From Arsukibacterium sp. MJ3 (GTDB lineage Bacteria > Pseudomonadota > Gammaproteobacteria > Enterobacterales > Alteromonadaceae): a DNA stretch of 64,000 bases. Below are positions 1-8,172 of the stretch, piece by piece. Position 1 is the first letter of the stretch; each line of letters starts with the position of its first letter. A model generated the notes under the pieces. The model ran no database searches, was not told where the DNA came from, and saw only the letters and a list, made by a program, of their open reading frames with translations. A program made the position numbers and the translations under genes. The stretch is taken from the NCBI RefSeq assembly GCF_000987765.1, contig NZ_LAHP01000002.1:186001-250000 (forward strand), given 5' to 3'.

Positions 1-1
1 G

Positions 2-142
2 TTTAAAACCGAGCTGCCGGCTAATATTACCTATATTGATGCCATATCAGCTTATCTTAAGCAGTTTGACGACCCGTGTTTTAACGACGAGCAGTTAAGT
101 CGCTTTGCCGCCTTATTCAGCCAAGCCAGCACCGATAACTAA
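2..142 (+). CDS. C-terminal end of an unidentified protein (partial)
   Basis: An open frame enters from the left edge and ends at a TAA at 140-142, encoding the last 46 residues of a protein that ends in QASTDN. The stretch is rich in Asp, Phe and Ala with no motif I recognise. It converges on the AcuI-type gene with a 16-base gap, and I see no clear terminator between them. The function cannot be called from this tail; it may be coding only because the frame is open to the edge. Confidence 0.4.
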   Translation, partial: FKTELPANITYIDAISAYLKQFDDPCFNDEQLSRFAALFSQASTDN

Positions 143-158
143 TACCTGCTAAGGCCGC

Positions 159-1136
159 TTAAATTTTAACAATAACCCGGCCTTGTACCTTGCCCTTTAA
201 TAAGGCGGCTGCAGTATCAACCACCTGATCCAGCGATATAACCTGGCTAATCTGGCTGAAATCGTCGGCATCCAGCAGCTCGCTTAAGCGCTGCCAGGCT
301 TGTTTGCGATCGGCCAGCGGTCGCATAACGCTGTCGATACCGTATAAGGTGATGCCACGCAAAATAAAGGGTGCAACTGAAGAGGGGAAATCCATTCCTT
401 GTGCTAAACCACATGCTGCGATGGCGCCGCCATAGCGAGTACTGGCGCAGGCATTGGCCAGCGTATGGCTACCAACACAATCCACCACCCCGGCCCAGCG
501 TTCTTTTTGTAATGGCTTACCGGCAACGCTAAGTTGCTCGCGGGGTATCACTTCTGACGCACCCAGTTTCGTTAAGTAATCGCTTTCGTCAGGGCGACCG
601 GTGGCCGCAACCACTTTATAGCCCAGCTTGCTCAGTAACCGAATAGCGTAACTGCCGACACCACCATTGGCGCCGGTGACTAAAATCTCGCCGTGCTCAG
701 GGGTAACGCCATGCTTTTGCAGCGCCAGCACACACAGCATTGCCGTATAACCGGCAGTACCTACCGCCATTGCCTGCTCGGGTGTAAGTGCATCAGGTAG
801 CGGGATAAGCCAGTCACTTTTTAAACGGGCTTTTTCGGCTAACCCGCCCCAGTGGTTTTCACCCACACCAAAACCGTTTAACAGTACTTTGTTACCGGTT
901 TGCAAATGTGCCGAGTCAGACTGAATAACTTCGCCCACCAGATCAATCCCTGGTACCATTGGAAACGACCGCACCACCGGCGAGCTGCCGGTAATGGCTA
1001 ACGCATCTTTGTAATTCAGGGTACTGGCCAGCACTTTAACCGTGACATCACCTGCAGGTAGCTGTTGTTCATCAACGCTGGTTAATGTGGCGTGATAGCC
1101 CTGGTCGTTTTTGTTGATCAAAATTGCCTTAAACAT
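159..1136 (-). CDS. acuI: Acryloyl-CoA reductase (NADPH), YhdH/AcuI-type quinone-oxidoreductase-like MDR protein
   Basis: This is a 325-residue medium-chain dehydrogenase/reductase of the YhdH/AcuI family, which reduces toxic acryloyl-CoA to propionyl-CoA with NADPH in the cytoplasm. The length matches E. coli YhdH (324 aa). A GroES-like N-terminal half with the LNYKDALAITG segment is followed by a Rossmann half with the nucleotide loop TGANGGVG near residues 154-161. I place the start at the ATG at 1136 because GGAG lies six bases before it; an upstream in-frame TTG would put the Shine-Dalgarno inside the gene. The family assignment is firm, while the exact physiological substrate is inferred from the family. 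Confidence 0.9.
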   Translation of the reverse strand: MFKAILINKNDQGYHATLTSVDEQQLPAGDVTVKVLASTLNYKDALAITGSSPVVRSFPMVPGIDLVGEVIQSDSAHLQTGNKVLLNGFGVGENHWGGLAEKARLKSDWLIPLPDALTPEQAMAVGTAGYTAMLCVLALQKHGVTPEHGEILVTGANGGVGSYAIRLLSKLGYKVVAATGRPDESDYLTKLGASEVIPREQLSVAGKPLQKERWAGVVDCVGSHTLANACASTRYGGAIAACGLAQGMDFPSSVAPFILRGITLYGIDSVMRPLADRKQAWQRLSELLDADDFSQISQVISLDQVVDTAAALLKGKVQGRVIVKI

Positions 1137-1210
1137 AGTTTTCTCCAATTAAAACCGCTGTACTTAACATACTGCATACGTTTTAGGCTGTCATGTTATT
1201 GCCGGCATAG

Positions 1211-1312
1211 TCAATACTGATTTGTACCAGCAACACTGATTTTATCAGCGAGCTTCAAAGCTTCAGCTTTAAATTCTGCAGTATGAAGTTTGCGGACTTT
1301 CTTTGTTGACAT
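1211..1312 (-). pseudogene. IS3-family orfA transposase stub (N-terminal 33 residues)
   Basis: A short frame starts at an ATG at 1312, preceded by a good GAGGTG ribosome site, and reads MSTKKVRKLHTAEFKAEA then LKLADKIS before a TGA at 1211. This is the usual N-terminus of IS3-family OrfA (helix-turn-helix subunit). Similarity is lost after about residue 28, and the rest of orfA and all of orfB are absent. It sits between acuI and the PEP-CTERM gene. I read it as a deletion remnant of an insertion sequence; the boundaries of the original element are not visible. Confidence 0.65.
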
Positions 1313-1604
1313 TATTCACCTCATTAAGCAATTGTGCTCACTTAGCAAGGTGTACAAAAGTGTTGGTACGGATCACAAAGGTTGGGGGTCTTATTTTGAG
1401 CTTTATGTAGTGATTGAGGAAAATATTGCCCAGTGTCTGAATTTTGTTTTGCTATTTGTATAAAAAACGAGCAAATATTGCAATATAGGCTAAATTATAG
1501 TGTTGGATTTTAAAAAATAATATTGGTGAGACCCCTGTTTTGATGTATTTGTCAGGATATGCTGACCAATTGGCGGCTTTGATTACATTAAGAGAGAGAA
1601 AATC

Positions 1605-2387
1605 ATGAAACGAGTAAAGTACACGACTATCACAACCATACTGGCCTTATGTTTTACTGGTGCAGTCACAGCCGCTCCAATTTTCTGGACAGATTGGTTA
1701 GGCACAGATCAAGACCCTAGCTCAGGTTTTGAAGGGCAAGGGATGATCACCACTTCAACCAGTATGGTAAATGTAACCTATATCAACGCGAATGGCGTGG
1801 CGTTCTACCAGTCTTCAGGTGGTACTGACTTTTACCAAAATGCTCGCTTGGGCCGCAACGACTCTATTTCACCATACACCAGCAGCAACGTCGACAACAG
1901 CCCCGATGGCACTGACATCGTTGCCCTACTATTTGCTGGGAGTCAGATGCTGGATTTTTCCGAGACGATTGCCAATCCTGTGTTTGCGTTTGTTAGCCTA
2001 AACGGTAACGGCTATTCTTTCCTCAATCAGGATTTCAATATTCTTAGTGTTGGCGGTGAAAACGGTAATGCTTGTGGCTATTGGGGTTGTGGCGGCGTCA
2101 CCAAGAATATTGTCGACCTGGGTGGTGGAAATTTTCGCTATGAACTCAATAGTTCAAATGTAGGTGGTTTTGAGCCCCACGGTGTAATTCAGTTCACCGG
2201 TGCGTTTAATACGCTTACTTGGAACAGCACTTCTAATGAATTTTGGAATGGCTTTACGGTTGGCGTGCAAGGAACAGCCGACGAAGTTTTCCCAGACGAT
2301 CCAACTGAAATACCCGAGCCTGCTTCACTTTTACTTTTCGGCTTAGGATTAGCCGCACTTGTAACGCGTAGACAACGTACATTCTGA
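1605..2387 (+). CDS. PEP-CTERM sorting-signal exported protein
   Basis: This 260-residue secreted protein has an N-terminal signal peptide (hydrophobic core ITTILALCFTGAV, Ala-rich cleavage region near residue 23) and a C-terminal tripartite PEP-CTERM signal: IPEP, a hydrophobic helix LLLFGLGLAALV, then the basic tail TRRQ. Family knowledge says such proteins are processed by an exosortase and released or anchored during exopolysaccharide/biofilm formation. The body is rich in Asn, Gly, Ser and aromatic residues and resembles beta-rich lectin-like or adhesin folds, but I recognise no specific domain. The start has an AGAGAGA purine stretch eight bases upstream. The exosortase itself is not in this window. 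Confidence 0.85.
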   Translation: MKRVKYTTITTILALCFTGAVTAAPIFWTDWLGTDQDPSSGFEGQGMITTSTSMVNVTYINANGVAFYQSSGGTDFYQNARLGRNDSISPYTSSNVDNSPDGTDIVALLFAGSQMLDFSETIANPVFAFVSLNGNGYSFLNQDFNILSVGGENGNACGYWGCGGVTKNIVDLGGGNFRYELNSSNVGGFEPHGVIQFTGAFNTLTWNSTSNEFWNGFTVGVQGTADEVFPDDPTEIPEPASLLLFGLGLAALVTRRQRTF

Positions 2388-2409
2388 CATCGGTAAACGC
2401 TATTGGTAC

Positions 2410-2440
2410 AACCGGCGACAATCAGAATTTTGCGCCGGTT
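2410..2440 (+). terminator. Hairpin after the PEP-CTERM gene
   Basis: A perfect 8-bp inverted repeat AACCGGCG / CGCCGGTT with a 15-base loop starts 23 bases after the stop codon. It lacks a clear U-run, so it may be a weak terminator or an mRNA-stabilising hairpin. Confidence 0.45.
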
Positions 2441-2757
2441 TCTAAAAAAACATGATGTGCCATCGATAAACGTAAACTTTAACGTGATGATTAAAACAGT
2501 TATCTAGATCTGAGATCTGCGGGCTCAAGAGCCGATTAAATGTTCGATTTGGACCTAAACCTCCTATTCGCCCTGATAAAAGCAAACAGCGGCTTCACGC
2601 GCTGATGAGTTATTCAACACATTTTCAGAACTTCTTGTTTTTCCGTATTTAACTTTAAATGATGGCCCAAGCCTAAGTGAGCTGTTTGTGGATGGGTGTA
2701 GTCCACACCGTATATTAAACCATGCTCAACGCATAACAGGACAAATTTATCGGTACC

Positions 2758-2930
2758 ATGGTACTGCCAGAAGAAACCGATATATTCATTTATAAAAATG
2801 CAAATAGCACGGAGATTGAGTTTATTATCAAACCGAATTTACAGGGCATTATCCCCGTAGAAGTGAAAAACGGGACGGTGACCAATTCTCGCTCGTTAAC
2901 AGCATATTCCAAAGGCGCGCAAAACCGATA
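2758..2930 (+). pseudogene. C-terminal remnant of a DUF4143-type AAA ATPase
   Basis: The frame from 2758 contains STEIEFIIKPN and IIPVEVKNG followed by SRSLTAYSK. This is the nuclease-like end of the bacterial AAA+ ATPase / DUF4143 family, where the usual form is E-V-D-F-x-I then I-P-I-E-V-K-x-G. No Walker motifs or other upstream parts are present, so only about 55 residues of a roughly 400-residue protein remain. The homology ends near 2930, where transposase sequence begins in a different frame, so this looks like debris joined by an IS insertion and later deletion. Confidence 0.5.
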
Positions 2931-2932
2931 CG

Positions 2933-3281
2933 CTCAGCCAAGCTCAACGTCGAGCAATTTGCCAAGAATGTAGGAAGCCACTGGGGTATCGAGAATCAGT
3001 TACACTGGTTGCTTGATGTTGCGATGCGTGAAGATGATTGCCAGATATATCGCGGCGATACCGCCCAAAATCTTGCTTGTTTCCGTCAAGTTGCCCTTAA
3101 TCAACTCAAACGAGAAGCAACGCTAAGCCAGCATCAAACGTAAACAGAGATTGGCATCAATGGATTCACGTTACTAGCAGAAGGTCATTATTGCTTAAAT
3201 TACGATCACGCTCTTGCCTTGATAGTCAATGATGGCTCTTACCAGAGCTTAAGCATAACCGCGTATAAAGGCGCAGGTTAA
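2933..3281 (+). pseudogene. ISAs1-family transposase C-terminal remnant, frameshifted
   Basis: From about 2933 the sequence encodes SAKLNVEQFAKNVGSHWG then IENQLHW, LDVAMREDDCQIYRGDTAQN and CFRQVALNQLKREATL, the conserved C-terminal region of ISAs1-family (H-repeat) transposases. Near 3128 the reading frame shifts by one; IKRKQRLASMDSRYLL continues in the new frame, running open to a TAA at 3281. The N-terminal two thirds and the catalytic start are missing. It is an inactive fragment, and I could not identify terminal inverted repeats. Confidence 0.7.
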
Positions 3282-3355
3282 GGTGCGGTGTTCATGCTAC
3301 AGGCCAGTGTGGCATACTAGCTTGCTAAATTAACCCTGCACTTAAGGCAGTATTA

Positions 3356-4282
3356 ATGACCACCACACCTGATTTAACTGCGTTGCTGCAGCAATTGTTA
3401 AGCCAATGCCAGCCGTTATATAGCCAGGGTAAGGTAGCCGATTATATTCCGGCATTGGCTAAAGTGGCGCCAGAGCAGGCAGCTGTGTCGGTAGCCACTC
3501 TGGATGGCAAGGTGTATAGCGCCGGGGCCGCCCGGCAACACTTTTCGCTGCAAAGTATTTCAAAAATTTTTGGCCTAGTGATGGCCATGAACCGGATCGG
3601 TGATGAGCTGTGGCAGTGGGTAAATATGGAGCCTTCCGGGCAGCCATTTAATTCTATTGTGCAGTTGGAGTGGGAGCAGGGTATACCGCGTAATCCGGTG
3701 ATTAATGCCGGGGCTATTGTGGTTGCCGATGTGCTGGTAAGCCATTATTCTGCCAGTAAAACCGCGTTTTTAACCTTTTTACGACGTTTAACGGCAGTTG
3801 AGGCTATTTATGCCGATCAGCAGGTGTATTTGTCTGAGCTGGAGCATGGTAACCGCAATGCCGCGCTGGCCTATCTGATGAAAAGTTTTGGCAACATAGA
3901 GGCTGAAGTACCTCAGGTGCTGGAGCATTATTTTCACCAGTGCGCTACCGCTATTAATTGTGAGCAGCTGGCGCGAGGCTTATTGTTTTTGGCTAATCGC
4001 GGCGTGCAGCCACACAGTAATGAGCAAATTTGTAGTCGGCGCGATGCGCATCGGGTTAATGCCATTTTATCAACCAGCGGCATGTATGATCAATCTGGTG
4101 AGTTTGCTTTTAAAGTAGGCCTACCGGCAAAGAGTGGTGTGGGCGGCGCAATAGTCGCCATAGTACCGCAATTTGGGGTTATTACGGCCTGGAGCCCGCC
4201 ACTTAACCGCTTTGGCAACTCGGTAGTAGCCATGAAGCTGATTAGCCAGTTAGCCGATGAGCTTGGATTGTCATTGTTTTAA
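3356..4282 (+). CDS. glsA: Glutaminase (glutamine to glutamate and ammonia)
   Basis: This is a 308-residue serine-dependent glutaminase of the GlsA family (beta-lactamase-like fold), the same length as E. coli GlsA2/YneH. The catalytic Ser-x-x-Lys is in SLQSISKIF around residues 63-71, and the conserved NPVINAGAI and AKSGVGGAI blocks follow near residues 112 and 260. It hydrolyses glutamine in the cytoplasm and may help acid resistance or nitrogen supply. The gene lies just after an IS graveyard and before a TonB receptor, with no evident operon partner. The start ATG is preceded by a modest AAGG. Confidence 0.92.
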   Translation: MTTTPDLTALLQQLLSQCQPLYSQGKVADYIPALAKVAPEQAAVSVATLDGKVYSAGAARQHFSLQSISKIFGLVMAMNRIGDELWQWVNMEPSGQPFNSIVQLEWEQGIPRNPVINAGAIVVADVLVSHYSASKTAFLTFLRRLTAVEAIYADQQVYLSELEHGNRNAALAYLMKSFGNIEAEVPQVLEHYFHQCATAINCEQLARGLLFLANRGVQPHSNEQICSRRDAHRVNAILSTSGMYDQSGEFAFKVGLPAKSGVGGAIVAIVPQFGVITAWSPPLNRFGNSVVAMKLISQLADELGLSLF

Positions 4283-4358
4283 TGCAATAAGCGGCAGTTC
4301 GTATCAAAAAGCCCATAAAAATACTTTTCAACTAAAGGAAAACCCTTTATTATCGCGA

Positions 4359-4378
4359 ATAGTAATAATACGCATTTG
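4359..4378. promoter_or_regulatory. Possible Fur box upstream of the TonB-dependent receptor
   Basis: AATAGTAATAATACGCATTT lies about 40 bases before the receptor start. Two of its three hexamer units resemble the GATAAT units of the Fur consensus; the third is weak. The context (outer-membrane receptor) fits iron repression, but the match alone is moderate. Confidence 0.35.
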
Positions 4379-4419
4379 CATGCGCGTTACAATTTTTGAT
4401 TATAAAAGAGGTTTTATCA

Positions 4420-6531
4420 ATGAAAAAAAGCAAAATTGCCGTGGCAATCATTTTGTCATTGTCGGTGCTGGCATATCAGGCGGCAGCAAACAGTGCGATC
4501 GCGCTGGAGGGGCTAGAAAAAGTTGAGGTGCGCGGCACGGTACTAAAAACGGATTCAGGTGTTATGCCGCTGCTGCAGGGTGGCAAGCTGTTTGAGGGTA
4601 AAAAAACATCTGTTGTAGACTTATCTGAACAGCCGGCCTTTGTTGAACCAAACTTACGCCAAATGTTTTCCCGGGTACCGGGTTTGTTTGTGTCAGAGCA
4701 GCAAATTCCCAGCATTTATAATGTGAACTACCGAGGTTTGGGCGATCCGCACGAGTCTGAATTTATAGCGTTTTTCCAAAATAATATTCCACTGGCTGCC
4801 AATATGTTTGGCTACCCGACCATGTATTATATGCCTGGTGCACAACGGATTGAGCGTATCGAATTTGTTCGTGGTGGCGCCGGTTTGCTGTACGGGCCAC
4901 AAATTGGTCCGGTTGTGAATTTTGTTACCCGCGGCCCCGATGCCCGCAGCGATACCGTGCTTCGTACTGAGCATGCCACGGGCAGTAACGGCTTATATAG
5001 CACCTACAATGAAGCACGCTGGGCGCAAGGCGATACCGGTTTTATGGCCTCTTTTGATCATCGTCGAGCTGATGGCCCCAGACAAAACGAAGATTATGAC
5101 GTTAGTGCTATTTACCTGGGGTTATCTTACGAGGGCTTTAAAGACATTAAATTAGGTGTAAACCTGGACAGGTATAACTCTGACTCAGGCGAAGCGGGCC
5201 GGCTAACGTCGGCCGAATTTGCCACTAACCGCGACAGAGTAAAATCGCCGTTTAACCGGGTGGAAATTGAGCAAACTATGGCCAATATAAGCTATGAGCA
5301 GCAACTCAGTGATACGGCCAATTTGCATGGCAAAATCTGGTATAGCAGTATGGACCGGCTAAGCCGCCGCTCTGCTATGTTTACCGATGCGGCTAATGAA
5401 CCGGCTACAACCGATATTGACGAGCAACAGTTTGCCAACGTTGGTGTTGACCTGCGATACAGCTTAATATGGGGCGATAATCATATATTTACCGCTGGTA
5501 CCACTGCTTATCAAGGTGATAGCCCACGCACCCGCCATGTGAGTAACGATATTCGCTCAAGTGAGCAACTTGCTGAGGATTTGCGCTTTGAGCAAGACCG
5601 GGTTATGCGTTACAACGCATTTTTTATCGAAAACCTGTTTCGGTTTGGCCAGTTTAGCATTTCCCCTACGCTGCGCGTTGAACGGATAAACTATGATTTA
5701 ACTGAGCTGCTAAAACAGCAGAACTTGAACCGGGATGCAATTGACCTGGACCGTACCGACAATGAACTTTTACTGGGTTTAGGTAGCCGCTATCAACTGA
5801 ACGATTATGCTGAACTGTATGCCAATATTTCAGAGTCTTATCGGCCACAGCGCTTTGATGATTTAGTTAATCCTTCGTCAGAATTAGCGGGCAGTAATGG
5901 CCCTAAAGCGTCTCGGGCCATTAATTATGAGCTGGGTTATCGCAGTCAGCTCACTGCTAATATGTTATTAGATATCAGTTTGTTTCGCATAGATTTTAAC
6001 GACAAAATAGAGCAAATTCAGCTTACGGTTGCCGATGTAGAGCGGGTAAATAGCGGTGATTCACGGCATCAGGGTATCGAGTTCACCATTGAGTATGATG
6101 TACTCACCGCTGCAGCGCACTCGTTAACCTGGTTTGCCAACGGATCATTGCTGGATGCCGAAATTACCCAAAGCGTCACGAGCAGCTTGGTGGGCAATGA
6201 CACGGCATTCTCGCCCGATCATGTTCTCCGTACCGGATTGTTGTTTAATAATGACAGTTTAAGCATGACATTAAGTGCAACACTGGTGGGCGCGCAATAC
6301 TGGCAAGATTCTAACGTAGCACGCGGTAGTGGTATAGCTGAAATTGCTGCCAAGATCCCTTCTTATCAGGTATTGGATTTAAGTGCTGAGTATCAACTGA
6401 GTCCGCAGTGGGCGCTTTACGCGGGTATTAATAACCTATTAAATGAAAACTACTACAGCCGGGTGCGCAGTGATGGCATTGAACCTGCCGCCGAGCGTAG
6501 CGGCTATATTGGTGTGCGTTTTCAGTTATGA
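4420..6531 (+). CDS. TonB-dependent outer-membrane receptor
   Basis: This 703-residue TonB-dependent receptor has a signal peptide (MKKSKIAVAIILSLSVLA), a short segment with a TonB-box-like KVEVRGT near residue 33, then a plug domain containing FVRGGAGLLYGPQIGPVVNF around residue 150 and a 22-strand-type barrel ending in SGYIGVRFQL. It would import an iron chelate or other large ligand across the outer membrane with TonB-ExbBD energy. The plug resembles FecA-like siderophore/citrate receptors, but the ligand cannot be assigned. I chose the ATG at 4420 because AAGAGG precedes it; an upstream TTG in the same frame is not supported. A Fur-box-like sequence lies upstream. Confidence 0.9.
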   Translation: MKKSKIAVAIILSLSVLAYQAAANSAIALEGLEKVEVRGTVLKTDSGVMPLLQGGKLFEGKKTSVVDLSEQPAFVEPNLRQMFSRVPGLFVSEQQIPSIYNVNYRGLGDPHESEFIAFFQNNIPLAANMFGYPTMYYMPGAQRIERIEFVRGGAGLLYGPQIGPVVNFVTRGPDARSDTVLRTEHATGSNGLYSTYNEARWAQGDTGFMASFDHRRADGPRQNEDYDVSAIYLGLSYEGFKDIKLGVNLDRYNSDSGEAGRLTSAEFATNRDRVKSPFNRVEIEQTMANISYEQQLSDTANLHGKIWYSSMDRLSRRSAMFTDAANEPATTDIDEQQFANVGVDLRYSLIWGDNHIFTAGTTAYQGDSPRTRHVSNDIRSSEQLAEDLRFEQDRVMRYNAFFIENLFRFGQFSISPTLRVERINYDLTELLKQQNLNRDAIDLDRTDNELLLGLGSRYQLNDYAELYANISESYRPQRFDDLVNPSSELAGSNGPKASRAINYELGYRSQLTANMLLDISLFRIDFNDKIEQIQLTVADVERVNSGDSRHQGIEFTIEYDVLTAAAHSLTWFANGSLLDAEITQSVTSSLVGNDTAFSPDHVLRTGLLFNNDSLSMTLSATLVGAQYWQDSNVARGSGIAEIAAKIPSYQVLDLSAEYQLSPQWALYAGINNLLNENYYSRVRSDGIEPAAERSGYIGVRFQL

Positions 6532-6577
6532 CAGCGGGTATGGCACTCCGTTTGGTATGCTAAGGGTAATGTAATAA

Positions 6578-6600
6578 AAAAGGGCCTTAACGGCCCTTTT
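6578..6600. terminator. Bidirectional intrinsic terminator
   Basis: AAAAGGGCC / GGCCCTTTT form a 9-bp stem around a TTAAC loop, with U-runs on both strands. It lies between the convergent TonB-dependent receptor gene and the TIGR03643 gene. Confidence 0.85.
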
Positions 6601-6633
6601 GCTTTGTACCGCAGTAGATGGCGCGAAATAACA

Positions 6634-6894
6634 TTAACGTTTATATTGGCTTGGGCAATAAGCGCGGCTAATGCTGGGATGGCGAAGTTGCAGGTGCTTG
6701 GTACTGCGACCACTAACCCTGGCACGCCATAACCGAAAGGATGAGGGTTTTAACTCACGGCGCATTAGTTTAATTAGCGCTGGCTCAGTTACGCCATATA
6801 ACTGCTCAATGGCCTCGAACGGCGTACGGTCTTCCCAGGCCATTTCAATAATACGTGATAAATCTGCGGCGTTAAACTCTATGTTTTGCGTCAT
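6634..6894 (-). CDS. TIGR03643/DUF2805 family small protein
   Basis: This is an 86-residue protein with the signature WEDRTPFEAIEQLYGVTEP then LIKLMRRELKPSSFRLWR and RVSGRSTKH, which I recognise as the TIGR03643 (DUF2805) family. The family is common in marine gammaproteobacteria and has no firmly established role; the helix-turn-helix-like character and basic C-terminus would allow nucleic acid binding, but that is inference. Its ATG overlaps the stop of the upstream cupin gene by one base (TGATG), so the two are probably translationally coupled. The C-terminal 20 residues past the conserved core are variable. Confidence 0.8.
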   Translation of the reverse strand: MTQNIEFNAADLSRIIEMAWEDRTPFEAIEQLYGVTEPALIKLMRRELKPSSFRLWRARVSGRSTKHLQLRHPSISRAYCPSQYKR

Positions 6895-7619
6895 CAGGTT
6901 ACCACCGTGGTTAATGATATTGCAGCGTGTTGGGTATCAATAAATTTATCGCCCAGTAAGCCGGCACCCATATGTCCCACTTTGACATAAATAAGTGCGC
7001 CCTCAGTGCCAGTGAAGGGGGTGTGATAACTGTAGCGTGGGCTGCGAAGCCAGCTTTGTGCCGGATATTGGCCATGTTCATCACAAAATAAGCCTTCAAG
7101 CACCAGTATTTCTTCACCACCAACGTGTGTATGCTGATTAAAGCGGGTGTTCGGCGCCCAGCGCACTAACGCTGTACTTACACCGTTATGCTCGTGCAGT
7201 GGCAACACCGATAAACCAGGCACTAATCCCGGGCGCCACTGCGCCTGGCGGGTGTTGATAACTAGCTGCTCGGTGTCGGTAGCGGCAAACTGCCACAACT
7301 TAACCAGTAAGGTGCAACCGTCACGTGAAAAAGGTTGATGTGAGGTCCCAGGCGGATTACGTATATAGGTACCGGCAGGGTAATCGCCATGTTCATCACT
7401 GAACACACCCTCTAGTACCAGTATTTCTTCTCCGCCATCGTGCCGATGGCTGCTGTAACCGCTACTTGGTGCATAGCGCACTATGCTGGTAGCACGGGCA
7501 ACTTCACCACCTGCGCGGTCGAGCATCATGCGGCTCACCCCACTTAAAGGTGAGTCAACAAACTGGTAAGCGTGGGGTAATATCGCTACTCGCTTACTAA
7601 AGTCGTTGTTTAGCTGCAT
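6894..7619 (-). CDS. Tandem ChrR-type cupin protein
   Basis: This 241-residue protein is built from two ChrR-like cupin domains. Each carries a metal-site motif, H58-R-H60 with E64 and H94 in the first, and HTHVGGEE at about residues 163-170 with a later YHTPF in the second, and each repeats EEILVLEG followed by DEHG. There is no N-terminal zinc-binding anti-sigma domain and no ECF sigma gene nearby, so this is a stand-alone cupin rather than a full ChrR anti-sigma factor. Start 7619 is chosen because the longer frame would run into the VOC gene; it leaves 13 bases after the VOC stop. A role as a metal-dependent sensor or isomerase is possible, but the substrate is unknown. Confidence 0.8.
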   Translation of the reverse strand: MQLNNDFSKRVAILPHAYQFVDSPLSGVSRMMLDRAGGEVARATSIVRYAPSSGYSSHRHDGGEEILVLEGVFSDEHGDYPAGTYIRNPPGTSHQPFSRDGCTLLVKLWQFAATDTEQLVINTRQAQWRPGLVPGLSVLPLHEHNGVSTALVRWAPNTRFNQHTHVGGEEILVLEGLFCDEHGQYPAQSWLRSPRYSYHTPFTGTEGALIYVKVGHMGAGLLGDKFIDTQHAAISLTTVVT

Positions 7620-7632
7620 GGAGTATAAAACC

Positions 7633-8004
7633 TTAACCGAAGTGACAAAAACACAATTTATTACCATCAACGTCTTTGACGTAAGCACCGTAAAACGTTT
7701 TTTCTATACGCTGGCCTGGTTTGCCATCACAGCTGGCACCTAAGGCGATGGCCTTGTGGTACATGGCATCCACTTTTTCTTTAGAGCCTGGCTGAAACGA
7801 CACCATATTGCCGTTACCCGGGTTTGCTGGCTGTTGATTAAACGGCACGCATACGGCTAACATTGGCTGCGCCATTGTTTTACCAAAAAAAGCAATGCGG
7901 CCCATATCCATCAATGATTTGCTGCCAAGTTCACCTAGCAATTGGCCGTAAAATGCCTTAGCGGCAGTTAAATCATTAACACCTAAGGTTACGTAACTGA
8001 TCAT
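7633..8004 (-). CDS. VOC (glyoxalase/bleomycin-resistance) family protein
   Basis: A 123-residue single-module VOC protein: MISYVTLGVNDLTAAKAFYG at the start, then a second beta-alpha-beta-beta-beta unit ending VKDVDGNKLCFCHFG. Proteins of this size act as dimers, but specific catalysis (lactoylglutathione lyase, antibiotic sequestration) is not supported: the usual metal ligands are only partly recognisable. AAGGAG six bases before the ATG at 8004 fixes the start. It is the first gene of a likely three-gene unit with the tandem cupin and TIGR03643 genes. Confidence 0.85.
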   Translation of the reverse strand: MISYVTLGVNDLTAAKAFYGQLLGELGSKSLMDMGRIAFFGKTMAQPMLAVCVPFNQQPANPGNGNMVSFQPGSKEKVDAMYHKAIALGASCDGKPGQRIEKTFYGAYVKDVDGNKLCFCHFG

Positions 8005-8172
8005 GTAAAGCTCCTTGGAAAATAGATTAAAATAATGACAAAAATTATATGTCGCTAAGCTACGTAGCAACTGCGTATATGGAGCAGTTTGTTGGCATAA
8101 ACAAGTTTAAAATATACTTTTATTATTATTTTCTAATAAACGATAGGCGAAACAGGTGTTAGGCGCGGGTTA

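Noticed and set aside
4396-4419. Extended N-terminus of the TonB-dependent receptor starting at TTG 4396
   Set aside because: The added residues would disrupt the signal peptide and the Shine-Dalgarno AAGAGG lies inside them.
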